NCBI GenBank assembly: GCA_964414595.1
Contig: CAYPXJ010000006.1
Span: 1 to 62,913 of the forward strand
Direction: 5' to 3'
Origin: CAYPXJ01 sp964414595
GTDB lineage: Bacteria > Pseudomonadota > Alphaproteobacteria > Rickettsiales > CAIJLX01
DNA: 62,913 nucleotides
Below the pieces are notes generated by a model. It was not told the origin of the DNA. It made no database searches and was given only the letters and a program-made list of their open reading frames with translations. A program made the translations under genes and the position numbers. Shown piece by piece: positions 27,396-35,710 of the stretch (within the stretch, counting starts at the first letter, position 1; the number at the start of each line of letters is the position of its first letter).

Positions 27396-28504
27396 TAAAA
27401 ATCCCCGTGTGAATCAGGCCGCTGGTATTTGATACCGCGGCTGGCCGTTTTGCCATCTTTATCGATCTGGCGCATATCTTCGCCGGTCAGCTCCTGCCGC
27501 GCTTCACCCGCATCCACACCCGTAAAGCGCGTGCGCTCCAGCTCGCTATACACATCCTGCTGCACCTTCTCTTGCTCTTTTAGCTGGTCGGTCATAAAGC
27601 CGATGCTCGAAGCAAGTTCCAGCTCATAATTCGCCACCAATTCCTTATAAAAATCCAGCACTACTGGAATTATTTCCAATTCCTTGAAGGTGGCTTCACG
27701 TTCGCCCAGCAGGGCTTTGAGGAAAATGGTTTCGTCTTTTTCAAATTTCGTGAAATCGCCCACTTTGGAAAGCGTTCGTAACGTTTGCAATGCGCCTGCC
27801 ATCAGCACGCCGCCCTGCACTTCATCTGCTTTCACGTCGCGATATATACTATAAAGCGCGAGCTTTGCGCCTTCGCGAATACCGTAGGTCACGGCGCGGT
27901 AGGCAAAGCGATCATGCAGCTCCATCGGAATCAGGTTATACGAAATGAAAATCGCGCCCAGCTGCTGATAAAGTTTTAGTGGCGCGAAAAGTTTTTTGCC
28001 TAAATCGGACGCGCGCAAGGTAAAACTATGATTGCCGTTAGAAAAAATCTTGAGATCGTTCGGCAAAAAGCTGGTGATGTCGTTTTTAATATCGCGGTGC
28101 ATTTGCACAAAGCGCTCGCTTATCACATCGAAGCGAATCCAATCGTAATAAAAAGTTACTTCCAGTAATGGATGCTCGGGTGAAGGGAAAAAAAGTGTGG
28201 AGTCCGAAGGCAGATTTTCGCGCGCAATGGTGATCATCTCGGTAGCTTGCTGTGGCGTTACTGCTTTGAAAATTTCGATTTTCTGAATGATGAATTTTGC
28301 ATCCTCGTAGCGTACCATCACGCCCGGATTTTTGGTAAAAACCACCTCATCGCGCGAAACTTCCACGTTCACACGTTCGTCGTAAGGGGGCACGGTGAAA
28401 AACGTTGCTTTGGAAGTAAACAGGCCCCGAATCACCGTAGCCTCGCTTGCTTCCTCACATTCAAAGATCACCCGCTCGCTGGTCAGTTCGCCGCCGATAA
28501 TCAT
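27395..28504 (-). CDS. Unrecognised protein, 369 aa
   Basis: I do not recognise the family. No signal peptide or membrane segment is apparent. The N-terminal 60 residues look beta-rich, the middle holds long stretches such as FLPNDLKIFSNGNHSFTLRAS and YQQLGAIFISYNLIPMELHDRF (partly quoted), and the C-terminal third is helical and acidic (LGEREATFKELEIIPVVLDF, then a charged QLKEQEKVQQD coiled-coil-like part). It lies between a lytic transglycosylase (overlap 4 bp) and plsY (overlap 1 bp) on the same strand, so it is clearly part of this operon and likely cytosolic. Confidence 0.75.
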   Translation of the reverse strand: MIIGGELTSERVIFECEEASEATVIRGLFTSKATFFTVPPYDERVNVEVSRDEVVFTKNPGVMVRYEDAKFIIQKIEIFKAVTPQQATEMITIARENLPSDSTLFFPSPEHPLLEVTFYYDWIRFDVISERFVQMHRDIKNDITSFLPNDLKIFSNGNHSFTLRASDLGKKLFAPLKLYQQLGAIFISYNLIPMELHDRFAYRAVTYGIREGAKLALYSIYRDVKADEVQGGVLMAGALQTLRTLSKVGDFTKFEKDETIFLKALLGEREATFKELEIIPVVLDFYKELVANYELELASSIGFMTDQLKEQEKVQQDVYSELERTRFTGVDAGEARQELTGEDMRQIDKDGKTASRGIKYQRPDSHGDF

Positions 28505-30510
28505 CTTTTCAAGTCATCCAGTATCAGATTATACGCAGTAGCGTCTGGTTGCAACGCATGGCGATAAAGCTGTAAATTTTCAAGTACGCGCTGCACATAA
28601 TTGCGTGTTTCCTTGAACGGGATTTTCTCCATCCAATCAATGATCTGGTCTACATTTTCCAAATTACGCGGGTCGCCGTGTTCACGCACCCATTTACTCA
28701 CATTACCCGGACCGGCGTTATACGCCGCAATCGCCATAATATAGGAACCATCGTAATTATCGATTAGCCGCTGCAGATACGCGCTGCCCAGGCGAATATT
28801 ATAATTCGGGTCGGAAGTCAGGCGTGTGGCGCTATAGCCGATTTTCTGCGCGCGCGCGGTTTGTTTGGCTGTGCTCGGCAAAAGCTGCATCATGCCCACC
28901 GCGCCTGCACTACTGCGCGCGCGCGGATCAAACTGGCTTTCCTGCCGTACGATAGCGTGCACAAGGCCGGGCTCGGGTTTTTTCACCGGCACGGATTTTA
29001 ATTTGGGATAAGCCGTTTCAATAATCAGCGTATTATTCGCTAGTGCTTCCTTGGCGGCGATAACGGTTAAGTCAATTTTTCCAACTTTAGTACCGTATTG
29101 CGAAATCAGCAGTTGCTCGGCGGGCGTTTTAGCCTTCGCGATTGCCGCTTTGAGGAAAAGTCGCATACGCTCCTTATCGCCTTGCGCGTAAAGAAGCTTC
29201 GCCACTTCCATTAAATCATTCTTTTTATAATTTTCTTCATCCGCTTTGGTGGGTGTCGGTTGCGGTGGAATTGCGAGGGTGGTTTCACCCAGCTTTGCGG
29301 CGGCTAATTGCCCATAAAATGCGTTTGGGTATTTTGCGCCCTCTTTCAGCCAGTTTTTGCTGATATCCGTATTCTGGTTTGCCGCGGCTGCCATCCCCGC
29401 CCAATAGGCCGCGCGCGCCTTACTCACCGGCGTTGTCACACCTTGATAAAGCGCATAGAAATGCCGGTACGCCGCACGAGGATCCGCCAGAAAGCGTAAC
29501 GCGATCCACCCTGCCAACCATTCGCCATCGGCAAAATTGGCTCCACTCGTAAACCCGTGGTTTTTGATCAGCGCGTAAGCATCCTTATAATGTTTCCGAT
29601 CCAGCAATTCGTAGGTTTCATTTATACGAATCGGCCAAAAATCATCGCGGTGAATATCGGACGCAGGCACAGAAAGTAGCGCCTTCGTATCCTTGAAATC
29701 GCGACCTTTACGTTTCTGCCATTGGTAGCGCTCAAAAATCAAACCTGGGTCGGATGTTAATTTTGTCGGTACTTTGCGCACAAATCCATCCACATTACCG
29801 GCATTTTCTTTCAGCGCCATACGCGCTTCGAACAGGGCCTTTTTACCCGCACTGGCGTGGTGTATCCATTTGCGCGCTTCTTTGAGTTCCCTATCCCATA
29901 TTAGCTGATCGACATGCGCTTCGTAATCTTCTTGGCGTAGCAATTTGCCGTAACTTTCTATAAAGCGCGTGCGATCATTCTGATCAAAATCGCCGCGGGC
30001 CCAGGCTTCGCGTATTTCGGTAAGAAACTCCGCGTTGTCGCGTGTCCATGCTCCGGTTTTAAGTTTCGCTTCAGCACTTGCCCAGCGGCCATAAGAGGTT
30101 TGAACCGGTTGATTCGCAAACCAGGCGAGCACTTCCTGCGCAGACGCATCCGACTGAATCATGGCTTTTTCTGCCCGAATACGCAGTTTGGTTTGGTGGG
30201 GCCAGTCCTGGTGCTTGCGCACAAATTCAGCAATATTCTTAAATTCTACCTTGCTATCACCCAGCGTATATTCCATCCAGCTGATAAGGCTAAGCAAAAC
30301 AGGGCTGCGTGAACGCGTGGCATAATAACGCGCAGAGCGCCAATCGCCGCGCTCCGCCTCCTTAAGGGCGGTACGCGCTTGCGAGACATCTCTATCCGTA
30401 TCGGGTTCGGCGTGGGCAAGAGGGCTCATTCCTGCTAGAATAGCCAGACAAATCAACACGCAAATGCGCTGCCAAAAGCGGGTTTTATGCTTGTTATCCG
30501 GCCGTTGCAT
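28501..30510 (-). CDS. Soluble lytic murein transglycosylase, Slt70-like
   Basis: 669 residues. It cleaves peptidoglycan to 1,6-anhydroMurNAc products in the periplasm. The N-terminal signal segment is visible (LICLAILAGMSPLAHA, residues about 18-34), then a long superhelical region, then the C-terminal SLT domain: LVHAIVRQESQFDPRARS with catalytic Glu near residue 511, GAVGMMQLLPSTAKQ, and IAAYNAGPGNVSKWV. It is upstream of the unknown 369-aa gene and divergent from dapA across about 36 bp. Products feed NagZ/AmpD recycling. Confidence 0.92.
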   Translation of the reverse strand: MQRPDNKHKTRFWQRICVLICLAILAGMSPLAHAEPDTDRDVSQARTALKEAERGDWRSARYYATRSRSPVLLSLISWMEYTLGDSKVEFKNIAEFVRKHQDWPHQTKLRIRAEKAMIQSDASAQEVLAWFANQPVQTSYGRWASAEAKLKTGAWTRDNAEFLTEIREAWARGDFDQNDRTRFIESYGKLLRQEDYEAHVDQLIWDRELKEARKWIHHASAGKKALFEARMALKENAGNVDGFVRKVPTKLTSDPGLIFERYQWQKRKGRDFKDTKALLSVPASDIHRDDFWPIRINETYELLDRKHYKDAYALIKNHGFTSGANFADGEWLAGWIALRFLADPRAAYRHFYALYQGVTTPVSKARAAYWAGMAAAANQNTDISKNWLKEGAKYPNAFYGQLAAAKLGETTLAIPPQPTPTKADEENYKKNDLMEVAKLLYAQGDKERMRLFLKAAIAKAKTPAEQLLISQYGTKVGKIDLTVIAAKEALANNTLIIETAYPKLKSVPVKKPEPGLVHAIVRQESQFDPRARSSAGAVGMMQLLPSTAKQTARAQKIGYSATRLTSDPNYNIRLGSAYLQRLIDNYDGSYIMAIAAYNAGPGNVSKWVREHGDPRNLENVDQIIDWMEKIPFKETRNYVQRVLENLQLYRHALQPDATAYNLILDDLKR

Positions 30511-30546
30511 GCTATATCAGATTTCGTAAAAGGAATGGACGTTACA

Positions 30547-31428
30547 ATGTTTACCGGAGTTTATACCGCACTCATCACGCCTTTCAAAGCAGGAAAGGTA
30601 GATGAAGCTGCATTTTCCGCACTTGTGGACTGGCAGGTGGCAGAAGGGATACACGGGCTGGTGCCTTGCGGCACCACCGGTGAATCGCCGACGCTGGATT
30701 ACGCCGAGCATATCCGCGTGATTGAGCTGTGCGTGCAGGCGGCGAAAAAACGCGTGCCGGTGATGGCGGGAACAGGTTCTAACGCGACGCATGAAGCGAT
30801 CGCGCTCACGCAAGCGGCTGAAAAAGTTGGCGCAGATGCGGCGCTGCTCGTTGCGCCGTATTACAACAAGCCGACGGAAGCGGGTCTTTACGCGCATTTC
30901 AAAGCGATTCACGATGCCACCTCGATTCCGCTCGTGCTCTATAATGTGCCGGGCCGCACCGTCACGAATATGAGCAACGAACTTATCGCCCAGCTTTCCG
31001 AACTACCGCGTATTGTTGGCCTCAAAGATGCCACCGGCGATCTCGAGCGGCCACGAACATTGCGCCTCGCACTCGGTGATCGCGCACAAAAATTCTTGCA
31101 GCTTTCCGGCGAAGATTCCACCGTATTGCCGTTTAATCTGCAAGGCGGTCAGGGTGTGATTTCCGTCACCGCGAATATTGCGCCCAAACTTTGCTCCGAA
31201 GTGCATAACCTCTGGTTCAGCGGTTATCGCGATCAGGCGATTACGCTGCAGGATACGCTGATGCCGGTGCATAAAATCATGTTCTGCGAAACATCGCCCG
31301 GCCCGGTGAAATACGCTGCGTCGCTGCTGAATAAATCGAGCGAAGATTTGCGCTTGCCGCTCGTGCCGCCTTCGGATGCGCATAAAAAGAAAATCAAAGA
31401 GGCGATGAAAACAGCCGGAATTTTGTAA
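30547..31428 (+). CDS. dapA: 4-hydroxy-tetrahydrodipicolinate synthase
   Basis: Condenses pyruvate and aspartate semialdehyde, first committed step to diaminopimelate and lysine. From the ATG at 30547 the product is 293 residues (E. coli 292), with Thr43/Thr44 in PCGTTGESP, Tyr132 in VLYNVPGRT, Arg137 and the Schiff-base Lys160 in VGLKDATGD. These numbers are each one less than in E. coli, which supports this start. In-frame ATGs at 30487 and 30535 are alternatives; the AAAGGA before 30535 is too close to it. Note that lysine synthesis (dapA) and lysine breakdown (8484-16316) are both near. Confidence 0.94.
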   Translation: MFTGVYTALITPFKAGKVDEAAFSALVDWQVAEGIHGLVPCGTTGESPTLDYAEHIRVIELCVQAAKKRVPVMAGTGSNATHEAIALTQAAEKVGADAALLVAPYYNKPTEAGLYAHFKAIHDATSIPLVLYNVPGRTVTNMSNELIAQLSELPRIVGLKDATGDLERPRTLRLALGDRAQKFLQLSGEDSTVLPFNLQGGQGVISVTANIAPKLCSEVHNLWFSGYRDQAITLQDTLMPVHKIMFCETSPGPVKYAASLLNKSSEDLRLPLVPPSDAHKKKIKEAMKTAGIL

Positions 31429-31433
31429 GCTTT

Positions 31434-31907
31434 ATGGCCGATAAAAAGAAAAAAACGCCAAAAAGCCCGCAAGCCGCGCAGAATCGCAAGGCGCGTTTTA
31501 ATTACGAAATTCTTGAAAATTTCGAAGCCGGTATCGTGCTGCAAGGTTCGGAAGTGAAAAGCTTGCGCGCCGGTCAGGCCAATATTCAGGACGCGTACGC
31601 GGCGGAAAAAAACGGCGAGCTCTGGCTTATGAACGCCTATATTCCCGAATACGAAAAGGCGAGCCATTTCAGCCATGAAACGCGTCGTCCGCGCAAACTT
31701 TTATTGCATAAGCGCGAAATCGAAAAACTCATCGGCAAACTCAAAACGAAGGGCCTGACAATCGTCCCGCTTGCGATTTATTTCACGCGTCGTGGTCGCG
31801 CGAAAGTCGACCTTGCGCTCGGTCGTGGTAAAACGCAATATGATCAACGCAAGGCGATTAAAAAACGCGAATGGGAACGGGAGCGTTCGGCGGCGCTAAA
31901 AGAATGA
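31434..31907 (+). CDS. smpB: SsrA-binding protein SmpB
   Basis: 157 residues. SmpB delivers tmRNA to stalled ribosomes. Family motifs: NRKARFNYEILENFEAGI near 17-34, LQGSEVKSLRAG near 37-48, the HPR-like HETRRPRKLLLHKREI near 80-95, and a basic C-terminal tail (KAIKKREWERE). It is 5 bp downstream of dapA and overlaps the next gene (ATGA-type). Confidence 0.96.
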   Translation: MADKKKKTPKSPQAAQNRKARFNYEILENFEAGIVLQGSEVKSLRAGQANIQDAYAAEKNGELWLMNAYIPEYEKASHFSHETRRPRKLLLHKREIEKLIGKLKTKGLTIVPLAIYFTRRGRAKVDLALGRGKTQYDQRKAIKKREWERERSAALKE

Positions 31908-33403
31908 TGGCACTTTCTGTACCTATTATGGTGATGTGCACGGGCATTTTGCTGTGTCTGCATGGCGTGAAGCGCGGCTTCTCACGCGAACTGAAAATTC
32001 TGCTCGTGCTGCTGGCGTGTTTCGGCGCGTACGCTTTCACCAATTACGGACAGTTACACACGCAGGTTTTGCTCAAAGACGAAACCTATAAAGCAGCGCA
32101 TAACGGCAATCCGAACAAAAAAGTTTTGTTCCATCTGCATGATTTTTTTCACTATTACATGGGCGCGAAATATTTCGATGAGCTTGGGTATTACGGGCTC
32201 TATTACGCGGTCGTTCTTGCCGATAAAGAATCCCCTGAACCGACCATAAAGCTGCAACATATTCGCCATCCGGAAACGCTTTTATACGCGATGCCGATGG
32301 AAGAAGCGCTCGAGCAGGCGCGCCGCGATGTGCGTCCGAAATTTTCCGATGCGCGATGGGAAGAATTCAATAACGACCTCAATTATTTTAAAAGCCGCGC
32401 GCTACCGGAGTGGCTCGATAAAATCGTGTTTGATGCGGGTGTAAATTCACCGCCGACATGGGTTGCGATTGCTTCACCGATTGCGAATCTATTTCCGCTG
32501 ACGCCGGATTGGCTTGGATTCTCGCCATTTTTTGACCCCGCCGAAATTCCCGCGCTCTTCGATATCGCGCTGCTCGGCATCGCGCTTTTCTTTGTGTATC
32601 GCACCTTCGGCCTTGTCGGCATTTCGATTTTCTTCATCGCGCTCGGCACGAATCAGCTCGTCAATTATGCGTGGAATATCGGCTCGTTTTTCCGTTACAT
32701 CTGGCTTTCCGCGCTCATCATGGGCCTTTGCATGCTTGAGAAAAAACATTTTCTCGCCGCTGGAATCTTTTTTGGCATCGCTGCGGCGGAACGTATTTTC
32801 CCGGTGTTTTTCGGCATTGGTGCAGGGCTCGCGCTTTATTTCGCGTGGATGCAAAATGCAAAATCGCGCAAAGATTTTTTCGATTTTTCGATCGGTGCGG
32901 TTGCAAGCGTTGCCGTGCTTGTGCTGCTCAGTTTTGCCGTCGTCGGTTTTGGTGCGTGGAAAGATTTCTTCGAAAATATCAATGAACACGGCCATATTTT
33001 CTTCACCAACCATATTGGTTTTAAGCGACTCGCAGTGTTTGACGATTGGGTGCCGGTCACGGTGCTGATTCTCGGTGCGACCGCGTTTTGCGCGTGGAAA
33101 TTACGCCCGGCGGAAGCGGCGATGGTGATTGGCAGCACCTGCCTTTTCATGCTCGCGATGCCAGCCAATTATTATTATATTTTCCTCGCGTTACTACCTA
33201 TGTTGTGGCTGCGTAAACCATTCGATAATTATCAGCTCGCGCTGCTGATTATTTTCGTGCTCGCTTGGGCAGGCTTTTGGATTGCACCGACGCTTGATAA
33301 GGACGACATCATCCAAAATTATTACACCAATTGGGTGATGCTATTAATGCTGATAGGCTTCATCAGCGTGCGCGGATTTCAGGCGTTTCGTAATTTAAAA
33401 TAA
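31904..33403 (+). CDS. Polytopic membrane protein, GT-C/GT87-like, 499 aa
   Basis: 499 residues from ATG 31904 (overlapping the smpB stop); an in-frame start at 31871 would extend 33 bp into smpB and is less likely. About ten hydrophobic segments are seen. A periplasmic loop after the first helix includes FHDFFHYYMGAKYFDELGY-like residues (about 80-100), with the HDFFHYY cluster as a possible catalytic or donor-binding motif as in lipid-linked sugar transferases. A conserved ARRDVRPKFSDARWEEF follows near 145. I know similar uncharacterised proteins but no defined reaction. It ends before a long palindrome shared with convergent lpdA. Confidence 0.7.
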   Translation: MMALSVPIMVMCTGILLCLHGVKRGFSRELKILLVLLACFGAYAFTNYGQLHTQVLLKDETYKAAHNGNPNKKVLFHLHDFFHYYMGAKYFDELGYYGLYYAVVLADKESPEPTIKLQHIRHPETLLYAMPMEEALEQARRDVRPKFSDARWEEFNNDLNYFKSRALPEWLDKIVFDAGVNSPPTWVAIASPIANLFPLTPDWLGFSPFFDPAEIPALFDIALLGIALFFVYRTFGLVGISIFFIALGTNQLVNYAWNIGSFFRYIWLSALIMGLCMLEKKHFLAAGIFFGIAAAERIFPVFFGIGAGLALYFAWMQNAKSRKDFFDFSIGAVASVAVLVLLSFAVVGFGAWKDFFENINEHGHIFFTNHIGFKRLAVFDDWVPVTVLILGATAFCAWKLRPAEAAMVIGSTCLFMLAMPANYYYIFLALLPMLWLRKPFDNYQLALLIIFVLAWAGFWIAPTLDKDDIIQNYYTNWVMLLMLIGFISVRGFQAFRNLK

Positions 33404-33418
33404 CGAATTATTCCTTTA

Positions 33419-33540
33419 ATGCGGTTTCAATTTTAGTTTCTGCTAGGAGTTCGCGGCGAGGTGCGCGGACTGTACACACTCGTACACGAGCACACCGAGT
33501 CCGATGAACGACGACGCAAAAATTAAAATTCAAACCGCAT
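33419..33540. repeat. 122-bp imperfect palindrome between convergent genes
   Basis: The outer arms 33419-33438 and 33521-33540 are complementary at 18 of 20 positions (ATGCGGTTT... and ...AAACCGCAT). Pairing continues inwards with gaps to the apex TGTAC-acactc-GTACA (33471-33486). It fills almost the whole space between the membrane-protein stop (33403) and lpdA stop (33544). It resembles, in size and in apex, the palindrome at 37003-37120. It could terminate transcription from both sides. Confidence 0.7.
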
Positions 33541-33543
33541 CAT

Positions 33544-34957
33544 TTACATATGAATTGCGCGTTTGGAGACTGCGAGCGCCGCTTCTTTGATGGCTTCGTG
33601 CAAATCTGGATGCGAATGGCAGGTGCGAGCAATATCTTCGCTCGAGGCTTTAAATTCCATCGCCAATGCCGCTTCCATAATCATCGTGCCCGCATGATTA
33701 CCGACAATATGCACGCCTAACACTTCGTCGGTTTCCTTGTCGGCGAGAATTTTCACGAAGCCGTCCGTTTCGCCCACCGTGCGTGCGCGCGAATTGGCGA
33801 GGAACGGAAATTTGCCCACGTTATACGCCACATTTTCCTTCTTGAGCTGCTCTTCGCTTTTGCCGACCGAGGCCACTTCCGGCGCGGTATAAATCACCGA
33901 CGGCACCAGATTATAATCCACATGCGGCTGCTGACCGGCGATAATTTCCGCACAAGCAACACCATCTTCCTCCGCCTTGTGCGCGAGCATCGGGCCCGGG
34001 ATCACATCGCCAATCGCGTAAATGCCCGCAACATTCGTTTGATAATGTTCGTCGACTTGGATGCGGCCGCGCTCATCCAGCTGTACGCCTGCTTCCTTGA
34101 GGCCGAGATTTTCCGTATTCGGTTTGCGACCGACCGACACCAGCACTACATCGGCTTTCAGATTTTCGGCGCTACCGCCCGCAGCGGCTTCGAGTTTCAA
34201 ATTCACGCCGTCTTTGCCGGATTTCGCTTCCGTCACTTTCGTCGACAGTTTGAACGCCATGCCTTGGCTCTCAAGAATTTTTTGGAATTGTTTGCTGACT
34301 TCGCCGTCCATTGTCGGCGCGATGCGGTCGAGGAATTCCACCACCGTCACTTTTGCACCCAGTCGGCGCCATACCGAACCGAGCTCCAGGCCAATCACGC
34401 CGCCGCCTATCACCACCAGATGCTCTGGCACTTTCGGCAGACTCAGCGCGCCGGTCGAGGAAACAATCTGCTTCTCGTCAATCGCAATGCCCGGCAAGCT
34501 CACCACTTCCGAACCCGTCGCGATGATAATATTTTTCGTATGCAGCGATTCGGGCGTGCCTTTTTCCGGCTTCACCGCCACTTCGCCTTTACCGAGCACA
34601 ATGCNNNNNNNNNNGGCCGGAAAAGCGCGTGATTTTATTTTTTGCCATCAGACCGGCGATGCCTTTGGTGAGGCCCTCCACCGAGTCATCCTTGCGTTTG
34701 AGCATAGTTTTCAAATCGAGCTCGACGCCTTTCACCTTGATGCCGCGCGCGGCGAAATGTTCCTTCGCCTCTTCGTAGAGATGCGAATCATGCAACAGCG
34801 CCTTGGAGGGAATACAGCCCACATTCAGGCACGTGCCGCCGAGCGCTGTGCGCTTTTCCACAATCGCGGTTTTCATGCCCAGTTGCGCCGCACGAATCGC
34901 CGCTACATAGCCGCCCGGCCCTGCGCCGATGACGACCACATCAAAATTTTCACTCAT
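33544..34957 (-). CDS. lpdA: Dihydrolipoamide dehydrogenase (E3), split by an assembly gap
   Basis: Reoxidises lipoyl groups of 2-oxoacid dehydrogenase complexes with NAD+. The FAD loop VVVIGAGPGGY is at residues 6-16, the redox-active pair in GGTCLNVGCIPSK at about 40-52, the NAD loop VIGGGVIGLELG after the gap, and the catalytic His in CHSHPDLHEA near the end. Ten N at 34605-34614 shift the frame on paper. The flanking codons need a gap divisible by three; 6 bases would give about 469 residues, the normal length, so I read the gene as intact. It ends the mdh-suc-lpd block. Confidence 0.93.
34605..34614. other. Assembly gap (10 N) inside lpdA
   Basis: A fixed-length placeholder. Reading frames on both sides only agree if the true gap is a multiple of three; alignment with the family's GxGx segment suggests about 6 bases. 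Confidence 0.95.
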
Positions 34958-35233
34958 TTATTTTCCCCGACGTTGTTTGCCCTGACGTTTTTTTCGCGTG
35001 ACCAAAAAGCCCATAATGGTAGGCCCTATTGCGTCTGCGAGCACAAACATAACCACAAACCACGCGCCTGTAAAGACAGAGGAAAGAAGCAGATTGCCTG
35101 TATTAAGATAGGTGATAAGGCCGAAAAGCAGCGTTGTGCCGATAATCAGCCAGCCGAGCGTTTTGCTGGGTTTTTTCTTAGAGGCGTCTTGGAAGTTTTG
35201 GCGCATCATCGGGAACTGTAAATCGTCGTTCAT
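34958..35233 (-). CDS. Small membrane protein, 91 aa, unrecognised
   Basis: No family recognised. Two hydrophobic segments are clear: about 26-42 (LGWLIIGTTLLFGLITY) and about 50-77 (SSVFTGAWFVVMFVLADAIGPTIMGF), followed by a strongly basic tail (TRKKRQGKQRRGK), so a hairpin in the inner membrane with both ends in the cytosol is likely. The gene starts inside the preceding 174-aa ORF (56 bp overlap) and its stop is adjacent to the lpdA start, within the sucB-lpdA interval. A shorter start at Met9/10 is possible. Confidence 0.65.
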   Translation of the reverse strand: MNDDLQFPMMRQNFQDASKKKPSKTLGWLIIGTTLLFGLITYLNTGNLLLSSVFTGAWFVVMFVLADAIGPTIMGFLVTRKKRQGKQRRGK

Positions 35234-35702
35234 CTATCATGGTGGTTATTGTCGTTTCCGCTTTTTGAGCTTCTGTCTCAGATATAAGGCCATATCTTTG
35301 CAAAATTTCAAGCAGTTTGAGCGTGTTATCGCGCGTTGTACCTTCAGTACTATCTGTCGGTTTTTCACGGCGTGGCTTTGTGCCTATCTTTGCTAGGTAC
35401 AAACCCTCTGCACATGAATAGGTTTGTTCTAATCTAACCGGTTCGAAATGAATACTTTTCAGTTCGTTTTGGATATTTGACTGCAATTTATTGAGTCCTT
35501 CAGGACACGTCTTAAAACAGAGCAACACCGTATCCATGTGGTGCGATTTCATAGACGAATCTTTAATATAAAGCGAAAATATTAACCCGGCCATCTCTGG
35601 ATTATCGCCAAATTCATAAAATTTAATTTCATGAAATGGGCCGCGCGGCAGGCTAAGCACAAACCGCTCCAGAATGCTTCTTTCTTTAAAAGGCTCAGCC
35701 AC
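35178..35702 (-). CDS. Unrecognised soluble protein, 174 aa
   Basis: No family recognised. It appears cytosolic with no signal or membrane segment. The middle part (IFSLYIKDSSMKSHHMDTVL, LCFKTCPEGLNKL) looks like an alpha/beta domain; the C-terminal 60 residues have a helical stretch (TLKLLEILQRYGLISETEAQ) and a short basic end. It is 8 bp downstream of sucB on the same strand, so co-expressed with the 2-oxoglutarate dehydrogenase genes. Codon use is normal for the region. Confidence 0.65.
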   Translation of the reverse strand: MAEPFKERSILERFVLSLPRGPFHEIKFYEFGDNPEMAGLIFSLYIKDSSMKSHHMDTVLLCFKTCPEGLNKLQSNIQNELKSIHFEPVRLEQTYSCAEGLYLAKIGTKPRREKPTDSTEGTTRDNTLKLLEILQRYGLISETEAQKAETTITTMIDERRFTVPDDAPKLPRRL

Positions 35703-35710
35703 GGGCGGCG

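Noticed and set aside
33404..33543. CRISPR-like array or small ORF in the intergenic space
   Set aside because: There is a single long palindrome, no repeated unit with spacers, and no ORF with coding character.
34061..35221. 386-codon frame reading through the N gap on the plus strand
   Set aside because: Antisense to lpdA and the two small genes; it crosses unknown bases.
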